Assembly: GCA_947247005.1 (NCBI GenBank)
Contig: OX365955.1
Span: 19,635,322-19,699,321 of the forward strand
From: Spisula solida
Lineage: Eukaryota; Mollusca; Bivalvia; Venerida; Mactridae
Direction of reading: 5' to 3'
Length of the DNA stretch: 64,000 nt
Shown here: positions 21,420 to 33,026 of the stretch, one piece after another
How positions within the stretch are numbered: the stretch's first letter is position 1
How the letters are laid out: each line of letters opens with the position of its first letter
Notes under the pieces: model-generated
What the model was told of the DNA's origin: nothing
What the model saw: only the letters and a program-made list of their open reading frames with translations
The model's database searches: none
Program-made: the position numbers and the translations under genes

Positions 21420-21550
21420 CATGCATTGTGTCATAGATTGGAAACCATCCTGTGATGATGGATGGACTCTCCTTGATCAACAAAGGATTGAGATCTATAT
21501 ACACCTTGCCTATAGCATCGTGAGCACTGTACGTATCATGATCTAACACT
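21420..21550 (-). CDS. C2CD5: C2CD5 coding exon 3 (residues 73-117, end of C2 domain)
   Basis: Acceptor GCTTTCAG and donor GTGCGT. It encodes RVLDHDTYSAHDAIGKVYID and then NPLL..SIITGWFPIYDTMHG. Aspartates 76, 78 and 84 complete the five-Asp Ca2+ site with D19 and D26, so a Ca2+-binding C2 domain is expected. The exon ends with a single G of codon 117. The intron downstream (toward lower coordinates) contains a complete TTAA-flanked DNA element at 20268-21242. Confidence 0.97.
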
Positions 21551-21889
21551 CTGAAAGCATACAATAGTTTACCTTCATTCAAATATGAACAGTACAAGAA
21601 GCATCTTACTAGTTCTTAGTTTCAATTGAGTTATAAAGTAAACATTTATTCCTTTTATTTATTTTACATAGTATATTTATTTATAATTAGAATTTAGAGC
21701 AGGCAAAAATTTGATCATCTAACTCTTCCCCAAGAGTCATCAATCATTCATGGGCATTATGTTCATGACCAAATGCTATAAATTAACTACATTATGATAT
21801 CAAACACTAGTGTTTCAATAAGGTACTGAGTAAATAACCTACTATGAATGAATTTCCTGATTAAGATAATAAATAGTTACTCTGCCTAC

Positions 21890-22017
21890 CTTAGCTCCAA
21901 AGGTTCATCCTGTAAAACTTCATCTTCCACTTCAAATTTAAACCAATCAGAATTCCACTGTGGACTCAAAGATCTTTTATACACATCAGTCTTCTGTACG
22001 TCACTTCCAAACTTGAT
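21890..22017 (-). CDS. C2CD5: C2CD5 coding exon 2 (residues 31-73, C2 domain)
   Basis: Acceptor AATAACAG precedes ATC and donor GTAGGC follows. The exon encodes IKFGSDVQKTDVYKRSLSPQ, then WNSDWFKFEVEDEVLQDEP and LEL. The core PQWNS-WFKFEVEDE-LQDEPL is the hallmark of the C2CD5 C2 domain. Entry is in phase 0 and the last two bases (AG) begin codon 73, completed by the next exon. There is no sign of damage. Confidence 0.97.
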
Positions 22018-22961
22018 CTGTTATTGATGTAAAAGGTGGTTAAACGTATGTATAAATTTTTCTAAATCAGTATCATCAAAATTAAATTAAATCCAAGCTT
22101 CAGTGTAATCAAGGTTGTTTTGATGCTAGATCTATTCACTTCAATATTCATTAGTGTAGAATTCTGTTGTCATATAATTCTATAAAACTAACAACAGCCT
22201 TCATTACTTTACCAATTAAGAACCTGTAAAAACAGAATCTTTTTTACCGTTTGCCCAAATGAAGAATACCGTCTGTTTTGTATTGCGGCCGAGTTCACCC
22301 TTCACTGTTACCCTACTGGCTGGCTTCATATTTTTAATAATTGGGAAATACGTAAACCTAGTTATTGAAATTTCACCAGAACAAAGCTGGGTTCTTCTCT
22401 GAACTAAAGAGCTAATTTGTTCACTACTAAAAATAGGCCAAGTTTGTTTTTTAAGGGCCGATGAAGGTGTCACCGCATCACCTAATTTTTAAATCTAACA
22501 GGGCCTTTAATTCGGACGTTTTTTATTAGGAAAATACCGTTACAGATTGAATTAAACTGTTATCAGCTAAGGGAAAATTGTATTTCTCCGGTTTAACTGT
22601 TTACAAAACATCTTGTCAGCTTACCTCATTATGTATTCAGCATAAGGGTCGTGCATTACAATTCGGGGTTGTACAGAAACATTGCACATGCACAGTTAAG
22701 CAATTTTTTCGACTTCCCCTTATGTAAACAAACTGTGCGAGTGCAGACAAAAATAATTACAGCATTTCTTATAAAAATATCTTAAGTTTAATCGTTGTTA
22801 CTTCGCCCAGTTGTCAAAAATCAAGCGTCTAATTGATTGACAACTGATGATCGAAATTAATGGCCGAGATGATGTTTTTGAGACTGTCTGGATTTGGTGG
22901 TCACCTGCCAGTAGGCTATGGACTAATATAAAATTAAAACAGTTAACACACAAGAATTTAC
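22018..22961. other. C2CD5 intron 1, nothing recognised
   Basis: AT-rich, with scattered short open frames. No exon or repeat signal that I can name. Confidence 0.4.
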
Positions 22962-23051
22962 CTCAACAAATGCGTCAGTACTGTCAGTGGACCTGTCCAT
23001 GACAGGCAGACCACGAGCTGCAACCACTTTTACCTTCACTTTGCCAGGCAT
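22962..23051 (-). CDS. C2CD5: C2CD5 coding exon 1 (residues 1-30, start of C2 domain)
   Basis: It begins with ATG and encodes MPGKVKVKVVAARGLPVMDR followed by a STDSTDAFVE stretch. This matches the opening of vertebrate C2CD5 almost residue for residue. The Ca2+-ligand aspartates at positions 19 and 26 are present. The exon ends GAG|GTAAAT in phase 0. The acceptor TTTTCTAG lies 10 nt upstream of the ATG, so the exon carries a short UTR (23052-23061). A second ATG lies seven bases upstream of the start in another frame (complement of 23056-23058). I chose the downstream ATG because it matches the family N-terminus. Confidence 0.96.
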
Positions 23052-23309
23052 CTTTCATTGTCTAGAAAACGATATTATTAATATATATATAATACTGTTC
23101 GACTTCGAATATCCGAAATGATTCTACATCCGAACGTTAGACAACAAATGACTTTCAAAATTTGCTTCTATGTGATATTAATCTAGTAAGCTAGTGATCG
23201 CACAAGCTACAATATACAAAGAATTATTTTACTATGATGATACTTTATTGGATCAATGAATATGTGAACATACATGCAGTAAAAATCGGAAGAAACTAAA
23301 TTTATTTAC

Positions 23310-23410
23310 CTCGGACTGAACGTCGTGGTAGAAAAGAGCTCGAGCACCGGTTGATGTTTCGGATACCCACCAATACATTCGTCGCAGTGGTTACTTCCCT
23401 TTACATTATC
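23310..23410 (-). other. C2CD5: Non-coding first exon / promoter-proximal region of C2CD5
   Basis: On the minus strand this sequence ends in CAGTCCGAG followed by the donor GTAAAT (23309-23304). It is richer in CpG than its surroundings. An acceptor TTTTCTAG lies just before the start-codon exon (exon upper end 23061), so a 5'UTR exon spliced to it is the simplest reading. The upstream end, near 23400, is a guess; no TATA box was identified. Transcript data would be needed to fix the start. Confidence 0.6.
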
Positions 23411-24591
23411 TCATGTAGGCGGCCCAATGTAGGCCTATAGCTGAGACTTTACTCCATTGAAAGTTATCAAATCTAATAGAAATCGGTTACTTGTGCCAGA
23501 ATTAGTAGGACGATTCACAAAATAGGGACCTACATTTGATTGATTTTGTAATAAAACATGTCCTGTTTAATATTAAATAAGGTACTCCAAGATTGTCCTA
23601 CTCAGAACGCCAAGATCAAACCAGCTGCAGAATACACTGTTTTAAAAAAAATCACGGGGAGTAAGCACCCGAACCGCTCTAGGTATATACACGCACGTTA
23701 ATTAAAAATAATTGATAAACCTTCGTGGTATATAGTAACATTCTTCTAATTCCTACTATTTAGATGACTCAGCCAGAAGCTATACCTCAGATAGATCTCG
23801 ATTCATATCGTACGCTAGTGACTTTGCATGTGGATGTGGTTTCCACATCTCCAAAAAAATGTATTTGCCCTCCCCAGGGCTTTTTTTTCGCTGAATTGTG
23901 AAGAGGCCAAAGCCCTTTTGTTTTGTGAAAATTTAGCGCGAAAATTATCAAAATTGTAAAAAGTAGGCACGGAAACTTTTCAAATTGTGAAAATTGTTTT
24001 TTTCATAAATAAGGAGTCGTTTTCAGACCGTTTTTTCTTGTTTTCTCAAAATATTGATTTTGTATTTACAACCTTCCTAAGCCAGAGATATGAGTCCACT
24101 ACATTAACTGTCAAAATTAGAACACATTTTCAATTACGTAATCAAAAACTAATCAATACTGTCATTATGGTACAAAACTTCAAGTACATGTAAATGCAAA
24201 AGATTAACTAAAAAAAGAAATAGGCTCTTGTGTTCCTATTTTTGAATATCTTAGTCATAACTTTGAGTATGAGTTATTTTGTATTGTCTGAAATGTGCTT
24301 TAGATTACGCATGATAATAGTTGTATGTAAGTATATGTATAGAACGTAACCGTGTATAATTGTCTGGAATGCATGATACTGTGAAAGAGAATGAGAGTGT
24401 GAGAAAGAAAAACTTTAAAACACTTTGTGTGCATTTTTGTCATTATTGTTATTAACCAATGCAATAATGTATTTCAATTTAGTACTTGAAATGCAGCCTC
24501 TGCGTCGGTATGTAGTGGGGTGAAGATATGCAAGGGAGGTAATTTGCTGATTGTACGAGTTGTCTTTCTTTGACCAGCATTTGTTGTCTGT
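23411..24591. other. Intergenic, upstream of C2CD5
   Basis: AT-rich. Poly-T/poly-A runs near 23881 and 24000. No gene recognised. This stretch may hold the distal C2CD5 promoter. Confidence 0.4.
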
Positions 24592-25265
24592 CTATGAAAC
24601 TATGTACACACTGTTGCTGTCTACTAGTCTATTCCAGTCATGTATAGTTCTTGGAAAGAAGGAATTATTACACATGTATATGGAGGCGTTGGCAGATGAT
24701 AGATATAGCCTGTGGGCCCCTCTGTCACTAGACCGCATGGTGCCGGAAGCCGTTGGGACAACCACCAGGGAGTGTCTGCTCTTGAAAAGCATGGTCAGTC
24801 GTAGGACTCGGCGGCGATCGACAAGAGGCTCCCAGCCGAGTGAACTAACAATGCCTGTGTCACTACTCGGGTTCTGTCAGTATAGTTGTTGCGCACATAC
24901 CAGGCAGCCCGGCACTGTACTTTGTCCAGGCGGTTGATGTCATCTGATCTATGGAGATCCCAAGATGTTAATGCATACTCCTAGTTGGCCGGACCAGTGT
25001 CTTGTAGGTCGTATCTCTCACTGTCCTGGTGCAGTCCCTGGTGTTGCGTCTGAGGAAACCAAGTTGTTTGGAGGTCTTAGTATATCTATATATAGCTTTG
25101 TGTGTTTCTCCCAATGGAGGTCGTTGCTGAAGGTCATGCCAAGGTACTTCGCACTATCCACTACCTGTAATTGTTGTCCATGGAGGTAGTAGTTGGTCTC
25201 ATGGACTGGTGTCTTGCTTGTTGTGATTCTCAGGTATAGATACTGGCATGGGATCTATTGGTGGA
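24592..25265 (-). pseudogene. Non-LTR retrotransposon reverse-transcriptase fragment (3' end of ORF2)
   Basis: Reading the minus strand in shifting frames gives HGQQLQVVDSAKYLGMTFSN then DLHWEKH, then LGFLRRNTRDCTRTVRDTTY plus KTLVRPT. Next comes SSLGWEPLVDRRRVLRLTML plus FKSRHSLV, and finally SIYMCNNSFFPRTIHDWNRL. AKYLGVT-..W..H, LGFLRRN, L.W..L..RR...L.M.YK and YSFFPRTI..WN.L are classic C-terminal motifs of CR1/Jockey-type LINE ORF2. Several frameshifts and stops make it a fossil. The upstream RT catalytic core (YADD) is missing. Confidence 0.85.
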
Positions 25266-26329
25266 CTATTGCTTGGTCCAAGGCCTGGGATGTTGGTAGT
25301 GTTTTCCTTTCGTGCAATCTGATTGGAATTGTTTATTTAAGATCTCCTCGACTATGTAGGCAGCCGTCCTGTTTGAGTAGGGGAGAGATACCGGCTTTGT
25401 TTCTGCTTTTACTCTTGATATAGGAACTGAGATTTGTAAATGAGACACTGTGCTGATTAAACAATGGCATTAGTAGATCATTAATAGAGCATTAACCCCA
25501 TAGCAATACTCGATAACAAAATACTAATAGATCTACATTATTAACACAGTTAAAAATGTCGTCTTTGCAAAATTATACAACAGGTTTTTGGCGCAAATTC
25601 TTGTAGCGTTTTTCTTAGTAAAAAGAACCAATGTGGTCTGAATTATTGGGGAGGGGGGAATGATATGTTGGCCACTCTCCTGATATTGTTGGGGGCGACT
25701 ACTACGCCCATGTCTTTATGTTCGAAAGTTATGTGTTCATGTGTGTTCATGTCACACTTTATATACTAATAGACCTCAGGCCCTTAATATGCTTGTCTGA
25801 GGCTACTACGCCCCTGTAATGTGTGTTGTGTAAAACTGTTGAGCACATATCATGATTGTGTACATTAAGAATGGCTTGTGTCAATACCTTATTTGGTATT
25901 TATGATCTTAGGCCATCCAAAATGCAAATTTTGTTTCGCGTCCGTGGGCGGATAGGTTTTGAGCTCATTAAAGGAAAAAACAACACATTTTTTCGCTATA
26001 TTTTTGGCTCGAAGTGAAATTGCATGCGCAAATCCCGAGCTCATTCCGTTGAATAGGATCAGTTTCGTGAAAGTCCAGTGTTATATTTGACTTTTTATTG
26101 TTCAAGTGTGTTCCTTGTTCAAATGTGTTCTAGTCAAAAATGGACAATTTTAAATAATTAAACCTTGAAAACAGATCTGTTTTAATACATTTAAAACCAT
26201 TTCTAGTTAAACTTGATAATAAGTTTTTCTTCTTCTGGGTCTGCGTGTTTTTTTCTGGAGGGTAGATAGGTTTTGCGCTGAGCAGTTGACGCTAAACAAA
26301 AGTACACTTTGGAATGGCCTTACTAGGTT
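25266..26329. other. Intergenic, possibly more LINE debris at left
   Basis: The first 180 bases read as a short minus-strand open frame that may belong to the same LINE, without a recognisable motif. The rest is AT-rich, with two 'ctactacgcccctg'-type phrases near 25697 and 25805. Confidence 0.35.
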
Positions 26330-26507
26330 TGTGTCAAAAAATCACGTGCTGTTGCCATGCCACTCGAGTATTCGAATAAGATTTGACGCATTTTGATTGG
26401 TGCATCTGTTGAAATCGTTCATGCGCATCGCCCGCGCACCGACATTGAATTTGGAGATTTCGAAGCTAAGGAGAGATCTTCCGGCGCGTTTACGAAGAAT
26501 TAACGAT
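26330..26507 (+). promoter_or_regulatory. Candidate plus-strand promoter and first (non-coding) exon
   Basis: A locally GC/CpG-rich patch contains CACGTG (E-box), TGATTGGTG (inverted CCAAT) and the NRF1-like ATGCGCATCGCCCGCGCA. It is followed by an exon-like stretch ending TTAACGAT and the strong donor GTAAGTAG at 26508. It lies head-to-head with C2CD5, about 3 kb away. The exon would be untranslated. What gene it starts is unknown. Confidence 0.5.
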
Positions 26508-26919
26508 GTAAGTAGAAATTAATACTTTATTTTATTGCTGCATTTTATGCAAATCATCTACAGGAACTAAAAAACAAAACTAAACTATCGGCATTGAATT
26601 ATATGTACACTAGTTTACTGTTATGATAGTTATCGCGGCCTATCTGTATTTCCGTGCAATGGACTGTATTCATCAATTTCATGTACAGTAGTGCCATTTT
26701 GTCTCGTAGCACTTGACTGACAGTTTCACAACATCGTATCTGTTTTGATCGCTTACTATTGTAATGGAAACTTCGACAGTTGCAAAAATTTAATGTGGCA
26801 TCCCAAGCAGCTAGTCTATTTGAAATAAGCAATGTGTCTTATTTATTTGTACGTTGGTTACCCATTTCAACAGTAATAGGATACCTCAAACACACATGGC
26901 TTGTTCCACTGGTGGTCAT

Positions 26920-27344
26920 CAGGTTGGGGACAAGACTAAATTTAGTAACGCCTTTGTGTAACTAACTTTAGTTACATATGGTGACAAAACTGCATGAATT
27001 GTATTGGTTTGATAATTTAGCTTGATAATTGCAAGAAATTGACTTGGCAGTTTTCTTCAGTAACATCTATAATGTAGAAAACTTACAAAAAAATCAAATT
27101 TCACCGTTGCGTTTTTTGCATCAACTTATTTTAATTAAAAGGGAGATAACTCATATTATTTTCCAAATTTTATTTATGCAATAACTTCGTTGTTTTACGT
27201 CCGATTTCAATCAGATTACCTGCAAAACATTTTAATTTATTAATTGTAACAACATACAAAGCAACTAACTAAAAATATGTTGATAGTGAATGGTAATATC
27301 AATTTTTTACAAACGTTACTAAATTTAGCGTTGTACCCAACCTG
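26920..27344. mobile_element. MITE with 5-bp TSD, copy 1 (425 bp)
   Basis: Terminal inverted repeats of about 32 bp: left CAGGTTGGGGACAAGACTAA + ATTTAGTAACG; complement of right CAGGTTGGGTACAACGCTAA + ATTTAGTAACG. Flanked by the direct repeat GTCAT (26915-26919, 27345-27349). The inner part of each terminus includes the palindrome CTAAATTTAG. No coding capacity. Confidence 0.85.
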
Positions 27345-27635
27345 GTCATGTTTAATTAATTTATGTCATTTTGAGTGAATTTTAGAATTTGCCATAAATT
27401 TATATATTTTGGGTAATAAAGTCCTTATTACGTAGGTCTGGCTGGGTTTTGTAGAAACAATTATATGTATCTGTAAACAATAGTTCACCATTGATACCTG
27501 GTGTTAATTTTATTTATGTGGGTTGGATATTTGTGGAGAATTTTCATATCATTTTACTGTATTTTGGGTCATTTGGCCACTTTACTTGAACCTTAAAAAC
27601 TAATAAAATGTTGCAAATAAATTAAGAGTAAATAT

Positions 27636-28044
27636 CAGGTTGGGGACAAGACTAAATTTAGTAACGCCTTTAGTTACAAATGGTGACAAAACTGCATGAA
27701 TTGTATTGGTTTGATAATTTAGCTTGATAATTGCAAGAAATTGACTGGGCAGTTTCCTTCAGTAACATCTATAATGTAGAAAACTTACAAAAAAATCAAA
27801 TTTCACCGTTGCGTTTTTTGCATCAACTTATTTAATTAAAAGGGAGATAACTCATATTATTTTCCAAATTTTATTTATGCAATTACTTTGTTGTTTTAAG
27901 ACCGATTTCAATCAGATTACCTGTAAAACATATAAATTTAATCATTGCAACAAATACAAAGCAATTAACTAAAAATATTTTGATTGAGAATGGTAATATC
28001 ACTTTTTTACAAACGTTACTAAATCTAGCGTTGTACCCAACCTG
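27636..28044. mobile_element. MITE with 5-bp TSD, copy 2 (409 bp)
   Basis: Same family and orientation as 26920-27344, with shared internal GGTGACAAAACTGCATGAAT and AAGGGAGATAACTCATATTA. Flanked by AATAT (27631-27635, 28045-28049). It lacks the GTGTAACTAAC insertion seen near the left end of copy 1. Independent TSDs show two separate insertions. Confidence 0.85.
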
Positions 28045-28580
28045 AATATATAAAAGAGCCTGATAGGTTACAATATACTATACTCCTCACAAAAGATACC
28101 GTCAAAAACCCATTTCTGTTTAAACATTGACCATATCAACATTACAAGTTAAACCCCGTTTTCCGGGATTACGGAATTAATTCAGCGACAATGTGCGAGA
28201 TATTCCAAATATGTGTCAGGGGGGCCGATGCATATAGTGTAAAGAGCAACCAGGTACAATAATCGCAATTATTTTAGCCAAGTGATAAAAATTCTCTAAA
28301 AAAAGCCTTTCTAGAACACAATGACTATGGTACACTATTTTACAACCATGCTGGCAATATTTTTGCCTAAATATGTTTAACTAGAAAAATGTGTACATTT
28401 TCTCGCCATCGTCAACGAGCTACCTAAGCGGTGTGGAATAAAATGCAATATGTCTATGAATGTAATTACTTCATTAAGATATCGAAAGCCAATTCTTGCT
28501 TTTGATACCATGACAATCTGACCAATTTAGTACAAAAAACCTTTCTAAGATAACATAAATTTTATAAAAGAAAATGTTTT

Positions 28581-29779
28581 TTAGCTCATCTGATTTTTGA
28601 AAAAAAGATGAGTTATTGTCATCACTTGATCGTCATCGGCGTTGCATGGTTAAGTTTTGTGTTTAGGTAAACTTTTTTCATAAACTATCAAAGTTATTGC
28701 ATTGGAACTTGCAACACTTGTTCACCATCAATACCTGATCCTGTAAAGCAAGACCCATAACTCTGATCTGCATTTTGTAAGAATTATAGCCCTTTTTGGA
28801 CTTGGAAAATAAAATGCCTTGGTTAAGTTTTGCGTTTAGGTCCATTTTTCTCCTAAACTATCAGAGTTATTGTTTGAAACTTTCAACACTTGTTCACCAT
28901 CAATACCTGACCCTGTCAAGCAAGACTCATAACTCTGATCTGCATTTTGCATGAGTTATTGCCCCTTATTGGACTTAGACAATTCCTTGGTTAAGTTTTG
29001 TGTTTAGGTCCACTTTTCTCATACACTTTGTGGGCTATTGCTTTGAAACTTACAATACTTGTTCACCATCAATACCTGACCAGGTCAAGCAAGACTCATA
29101 ACTCTGATCTGCATTTTGCATGGGTTATTGCCCCTTGTTGGACTTAGAACATTTCTTGGTTAAGTTTTGTGTTTAGATCCACTTTTCTCATACACTATGT
29201 GGGCTATTGCTTTGAAACTTTCAATACTTGTTCACAATCAATACCTGACCATGTCAAGTAAGAACCAGAACTCTGATCTGCATTATGTGTGAGTTATTGC
29301 CCCTTTTTGGACTCAGAAAATTCCTTGGTTAAGTTTTGTGTTGAGGTTCACTTTTCTCATACACTATGTGGGCTATTGCTTTGAAACTTTCAACACTTGT
29401 TCACCATCAACACCTGACCATGTCAAGCCAGAACCATAACTTTGATCTTTATTGTGCAAGAGTTATTGCCCCTTTTTCGACTTAGTAAATTCCTTGGTTA
29501 AGTTTTGTATTTAGGTCCACTTTTCTCCTAAACTATCTGAGTTGTTGCTTTGAAACTTTCAACACTTATTCACCATCAATACCTGACCATGTCAAGCATG
29601 ACCCATAACTCTGATCAGCATTTTGCAAGAGTTATTGTCCCTTATTTTCACCATCAATTCCTCACTTTTTTAAGCAAGACTCATAACACTGCCCTACTTT
29701 ATATGCAAGGGTAATGGGCCTTTTTTACAGTGACAATGATCAGATGAGCGTCTGCACCCGCAAGGTGGTGCTCTTGTTT
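28581..29779. mobile_element. Element with AGATGAGC ends and internal 170-bp tandem repeats
   Basis: Begins TTTTAGCTCATCTGATTTTT and ends GATCAGATGAGCGTCTGCAC followed by CCGCAAGGTGGTGCTCTTGT. The interior is six tandem units of about 170 bp, each starting near 'TTGGTTAAGTTTTGTGTTTAGGT' (28650, 28821, 28990, 29159, 29325, 29495). They contain TGTTCACCATCAATACCTGA. The layout matches the element at 37449-38840. Confidence 0.75.
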
Positions 29780-29936
29780 ACTCTATCAATGATACAGTTA
29801 ATACCTGTGTGTTTAACTTGAAAAATATGTATGATTATTTGTAACTAAGTTAATACAGGGTATAGATAATAATTGAATAGCTCCTGGTTAACACATGACT
29901 GTTTTTGTTTCAATGAATGATTGTCTTGCCTTACAG

Positions 29937-30043
29937 ATGAGAATGCTTGTATCTCGAATGATGGGATGAACCATTAGACCAGTTATCACAGAGGAATATC
30001 TACTTGCCTACATGGACAGAATTCAACAACATTAAAAAGATAA
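29937..30043 (+). other. Possible non-coding exon
   Basis: Preceded by a pyrimidine-rich tract and acceptor (TTGTCTTGCCTTACAG) and followed by GTAACT at 30044. All three frames have stops, so it could only be a UTR exon of a plus-strand gene starting near 26.4 kb. Weak evidence. Confidence 0.25.
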
Positions 30044-30079
30044 GTAACTTACAATCTACATAAAAATTAACCTTTGTTA

Positions 30080-30640
30080 CTGTTGTTGAAACCCCTGTGC
30101 ACTCAACAACAAAATATTTGACCAAATTGTGTGCAATTGTCTGCTAAAGCGTAGTCTACATGGACATTGTCCTTACATTGGATGTGCTAAGCTGCATAAA
30201 TTGTCATTGTGTAAATCGTGTTAACTGTACACATGCAAACACCATCACTGGGTTGGTCAACAATGGAAAAACATTCTCTAATCGAGGTTTTCCATTCATC
30301 TAGTGACGACAGGGTTCAGGTAAACCTGGAAAGGTGTTGTGCATTGTTGTCGAACATCTCTTGTTGTGATCGATTAGAATTTGAATACCTAGTGCTATCA
30401 TGATTTTTGTGAGGCACATCATCCTGCTGTTTTCAGAAAGCTCCAATATCACTCCATTTCAACGCAATAATGTCGCAAGGAATTTCCTCATTACAGTCAG
30501 GGGGTGAAAACAGATATCGGTCATTCATGCATAGAGCAATGGGGTATAATATTCACAATCATTTTTGTCAAGCCCACTTGTCCTGGGCTCTACTTAGTCT
30601 TCATTTTTGGCGTATGCACATGCATCAAATCTTTGGATCA
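30080..30640 (-). repeat. Inverted copy of the sequence at 50940-51490
   Basis: The complement matches 50940-51490 along about 550 bp, for example ATGTCCTTACATTGGATGTG-like, CAGGGGGTGAAAACAGATAT-like and TGAAGACTAAGTAGAGC phrases, with scattered substitutions. It is probably an old dispersed element. No ends, TSD or recognisable protein motif were found. Confidence 0.65.
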
Positions 30641-33020
30641 TAGTTTGAGTAGTGATGCCAAGTAAATGAGGAGTAACTTCCCTTGGCAAATCTCATGAAT
30701 ATTCATTTTTCCTCAATCCTGACCCAAGAATAGTAGCTTTTCATTACGGTCTTTTAAAGCTATAAAACAATCGAAACACGGAACCAAAATGCTTTTGACA
30801 GTTAGATAGATGATGGTACATGTAGGAAACGTGCTAAATACTGAGAAATACGCTCGCGATCGGCCCGAAAAATATTTACGAAAATTTCAGAAAATCATAT
30901 TTTGTACAATCCGGCCGATTACGCTTGATTATTTTGAAGTTTCTAATGCAGCAAAGTGTCAATTAAACAATCAAACGCGATTTTTGAAAGAAAACAGCGG
31001 AAATATGCCTAAATTTTAACATATTCTAACCTCATGTCATAAAATCCAAGATGGCGGCATAGTGAAAGTAGAGTATAAATACGTACAAGTAACGTCGTAA
31101 ATATTCAGTTTAAAAGTAGATGGTTCCTTCAAATTCTGATAGCTAATGATGAAAGATCATATTTTAATGTTAATAACACACAAAATATATCCAAACTTAC
31201 AGAATTTATTCTGAAATCACTGTGTAAATATTGAGTAAGTTCGTCCCAAATATTTTCGTACTCATTAAGGTTCGTACTCAATATTTTCGTACTCATTGCA
31301 AAATAATGTTGATTTTTGTTAAGACAGGTCTTTTAGCCACTAAGGGCTCTAAAAATATAATGTTTATAATAAATTTAAATTTCTTTTTAAAGTTTTTGAA
31401 TGGCCAGGCAAAGTTGAACATTGGTTCATAAAGGCAGTTTAACACAATCAACAAGACCTGTCCTCGAACAGTGTGATCCACTATTCGCAGTGCCATGCTA
31501 GGAAAGAACAATTATTATATCTTCAAAAACAAAATGCTTCATAGCAGCAATATTACACTCTGCTGTGTAGAGATTGGGGCTTCTAATTAGGAAAAGGGAG
31601 ATAATTGGGGGAAATGCTTGATAGAGTTACCTACCCTGTGTAGGGATTGGGTCATAACCGTGGACACGTATGCAAAATATCAAAGCAATATATGTCAATG
31701 CACTTTGAAGATATTAGAGGTTAAAAATATGTGCCTAAACTTTAACATTTGCATTTCTAAGTCCATAAGGGGACATAATTTCAACAAAAGCTGGATAGAG
31801 TTACCAACCCCTGTGTAGGGGTTGGGGTTATGATGGTTAACAAGTATGCAAAGTATCAAAGCAATATATCAATACACTTTGAAGATATTAAGTTGGGTCA
31901 GGATTTTGTCATGTTTTATATGAAGTGAATTTCGAATGCTGAATAGTGGACTTAGGAAAAACATCATAGCTTTAGTTTGAACAAAGTTTTTTCATTATTT
32001 ATCTCACTTTTATTATCAGAAATGATAGTTCTATTTAACAATGTATAGTTTTATCATATTTGATGTTTAGAAAAAAATCATGTTGCATTGCTAGTTTGAG
32101 GTCAAGGCTCATATTGAAGTTTGTCCAGACTATAACTTTTACCATGCATTGTATTTGGCATGAATGTTAACCTCAATAGTCAGGAGTGTCATGCATAACC
32201 CCATTTTCTTATCTCAAAGGTCAAGGTCACAGCTGAAGGTCAATGGACATTATTTAGCTTGTCAGGACTGTAACTCTTGTCATTTTATAAATTGGAATTC
32301 TAAAATAACCTAGCGCACTTGTTCACCATTGTGAGGTTGAGCTTATGGTATCAATATCCTCAGTGTATCAGAACAATACCAAAAATAGCAAGATTTGTTT
32401 ATCAAATACATTTTCAAGACACATGTCAACTTTTTCCAAGGTGACACAAAACAGAAGATTCATTTTTTTTCATACTTCGGATACAAAATTGAACGTAATT
32501 TTCAGCCAATTATGTTTTTACATCTTCGAGAGGTTCCGTACAACCATTCCAGTTATGAACTAGCCAAATATGTGAGTAATTGAATGTCAAAGGGTACGTA
32601 CTACACCGTCACATTATGCTGTTTATCCAAGATCAATAGGAAAAATCAGGTGCTTGTATGAACAAGTGAGTTGAAAACGCCACTTTTGTACCAACAATGT
32701 AGGTTTGATCTTACACCGTGATATCTTAAAGTTCAAGGTCACACTTCAAACAAGTTTCAGATATTCTCTACTGACAAGGTTATTGACCAGGAACATCAAT
32801 GCATTGGTACAAAGTCAGCTTAATAGTTCAAACAAAACAATACAGATCCCTGAAAAAGTGGTCTGTTTTTAAAGTATGTAAGTGTATATACATTGTATAT
32901 TAAATAAATCTTTGTGCGGTCACCAGAGCGAATAATTATTTTATTGAAGAATAAGTAGAGCTATTTGACAGTGGCATTGTCAAAGCACAGGAGATTGAAT
33001 ATGACCCCCATGGTATCTTA
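30641..33020. other. Intergenic or intronic; scattered repeat fragments
   Basis: A two-copy repeat at about 31615-31725 and 31790-31895 (GCTTGATAGAGTTACC.ACC, TATCAAAGCAATATAT, CACTTTGAAGATATTA). A 'TCAAGGTCACAGCTGAAGGT'-type repeat near 32080-32340 resembles 50590-50930. No gene recognised. Confidence 0.5.
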
Positions 33021-33026
33021 CATGTA

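Larger units (their letters stand above)
1..23410 (-). other. C2CD5: C2CD5 locus, 5' part of gene (overview)
   Basis: A minus-strand gene is reconstructed from one non-coding and twelve coding exons between 23410 and 1080. The coding exons, in order of translation, are 23051-22962, 22017-21890, 21550-21420, 20100-20005, 19307-19152, 17782-17722, 16300-16169, 8408-7936, 6708-6614, 3769-3661, 2807-2693 and 1286-1080. Their lengths sum to 1793 nt and every junction keeps one frame. The protein reads collinearly with vertebrate C2CD5: an N-terminal C2 domain, the FVEELVV-NDDPEYQWID block, GLKVLEM, a low-complexity linker, then the IGGVVAARSVKLLD and GCHAVIGYSE blocks. Vertebrate family members are about 1000 residues, so roughly 400 C-terminal residues lie beyond the left edge. 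In mammals the protein binds Ca2+ and phospholipid and helps GLUT4 vesicles fuse with the plasma membrane; that role is known for mammals and inferred here. Confidence 0.95.

Noticed and set aside
24551..24937. Plus-strand 128-codon open frame
   Set aside because: Antisense shadow of the LINE ORF2 fragment, whose motifs are all on the minus strand.
30218..30403. 61-codon open frame in the inverted dispersed copy
   Set aside because: The frame is not preserved in the copy at 51 kb, so selection for a protein is not supported.
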